This document shows, piece by piece, positions 63,273 to 64,000 of a stretch of 64,000 nucleotides of DNA. This DNA comes from Rhinopomastus cyanomelas. Taxonomy: Eukaryota; Chordata; Aves; Bucerotiformes; Rhinopomastidae. Within the stretch, counting starts at the first letter, position 1. Each line of letters opens with the position of its first letter. The notes below the pieces were generated by a model, which was not told the DNA's origin, ran no database searches, and was given only the letters and a program-made list of their open reading frames with translations. The stretch spans positions 250,308 through 314,307 of the forward strand of contig VXBP01002305.1 in the NCBI GenBank assembly GCA_013400115.1. Direction: 5' to 3'. The position numbers and the translations under genes are program-made.

Positions 63273-64000
63273 CTCCACCCTGTGACACTGCGATGGGAAT
63301 AGCGGGTAGTTACCAGCGAGACTGGTCTGAGACAGCCTTGTTTCTGAGGCATCTGCGTGCGTCCTGGGAAAGGTAATTCAGGAAAAGAGAGTTTCTCACG
63401 TTGGCAAGAGTCAGCGCTGAACTAGTGAAAAGAGAGGCTGTGAGCGCCGGGCTGTTGGAGCCTCTCTGCTATGGGGAGCGGTGCAGGGGGGAAAGAAGAC
63501 AATACGAATGCATTTCGATTGGCCAAAGCAGGGGGAAAAGGGCAGTAATGGAGCCGGAAGTGTGAGAGGCGCTCACAGAGCAGAGCTGGTTGTTAGAGAT
63601 GAGAGTAGAGTAGAGATCAAGGTGCAGAAAAGCCAGGGAGAAGAGCAATGGCGACCACCAAGCACTAAAAACTTTGTTGAGGCAGACTGCCCTGCTGCCC
63701 TGCCCTGCTCAGCAAGTCTGTTTTCATTCATGCAAAAGCATAGGTGTAGATTTTATCAGGACTTTGGGCTGGAGCACCCGCAGCTGTGGATTACAGATGC
63801 TTCCTGTCATGTATAAACACAATCATTATGTGAGAGCATGGGCACCCACCCGGCTACCTAAGCAGCCAGTCCTCCGCACTGAAGCGCTTTGTTCTCTTTG
63901 GAGTTATTTTTACGACTACGAGCAGGACTCTACCCAAAAAAGTTACTAGCAGCAGTCGTGGGTTTTATGTCAATTAAATGGATTTGGTTACTTGTAAAAC
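63273..64000. other. unique sequence to window end, no gene seen
   Basis: No repeat recognised. The plus frames at 63481-63949 overlap one another and match no family I know. Confidence 0.5.

Overview
This window is vertebrate nuclear DNA, almost certainly from a bird. The decisive evidence is about 90 fragments of the CR1 (chicken repeat 1) non-LTR retrotransposon. They are recognisable by their 3' tails (GGTCCCTTCC..., ending in 8-mers such as ATTCTGTG) and by remnants of the ORF2 C-terminus. By my boundaries they cover about 24 kb, close to 38% of the window, far above the usual TE load of birds. Such a load is known in lineages where CR1 expanded (woodpeckers and relatives; also hoopoe/hornbill types), so I infer a bird of that kind without claiming a species. 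I find no host protein-coding exon, tRNA, rRNA or CRISPR array that I can defend. The long open frames are CR1 ORF2 remnants, low-complexity sequence or chance frames in GC-rich DNA.

I sorted CR1 copies by eye into informal groups. G1 has a GGATTGGAAGGGACC tail and CAGCAGGATCCCCTAGATCC; it is the most abundant and looks young, with ORF2 frames still open. G2 has GGTTGGAAAAGACCCC and a GAGTCCAACCATCAACCC core. G3 has a GCTGAGCTCAG tail and CTTCTCCCTCTCTCC body. G4 has CAGCCCTCAGCCCAACAGC. A few older, more divergent copies (16.0, 43.2 and 50.1 kb) stand apart. Fragments are 58 minus to 32 plus by my count.

Layout: 0-4.4 kb is CR1-dense with a 41-bp minisatellite, an ancient MIR-like element and a 76-bp tandem array of CR1 tails. 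4.4-6.4 kb is mostly unique. 6.4-9.5 kb is CR1-rich and holds a perfect 70-bp inverted repeat. 9.5-14.2 kb alternates CR1 with unique DNA, including a possible enhancer cluster at 12.3 kb. 14-35.4 kb is the densest CR1 field, with nested, mosaic and tandem copies and a 22-bp VNTR grown from within a CR1. 36.5-38.5 kb is a large inverted pair of long, similar G1 copies. 39-50.6 kb alternates CR1 with GC-rich unique DNA. 50.6-52.5 kb has AT-rich, conserved-looking DNA and an 11-N gap that looks spurious. 53.8-54.4 kb is a GAA-rich purine tract. 58.6-60.1 kb holds two ancient amniote CR1/L3-like remnants. 61.0-61.3 kb is a polypyrimidine tract and 62.1-62.4 kb a 42-bp minisatellite.

The window therefore looks like intergenic or intronic DNA in which old AT-rich, possibly regulatory segments are separated by waves of CR1. 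The most unusual signals are structural: an identical 75-76 bp duplication of the CR1 3' tail at four separate loci and in both orientations, a second shared internal duplication junction in two copies, and long inverted CR1 pairs. These suggest CR1 subfamilies with rearranged master copies or template-jumping during reverse transcription. Boundaries are eye-set, usually within about 10 bp.
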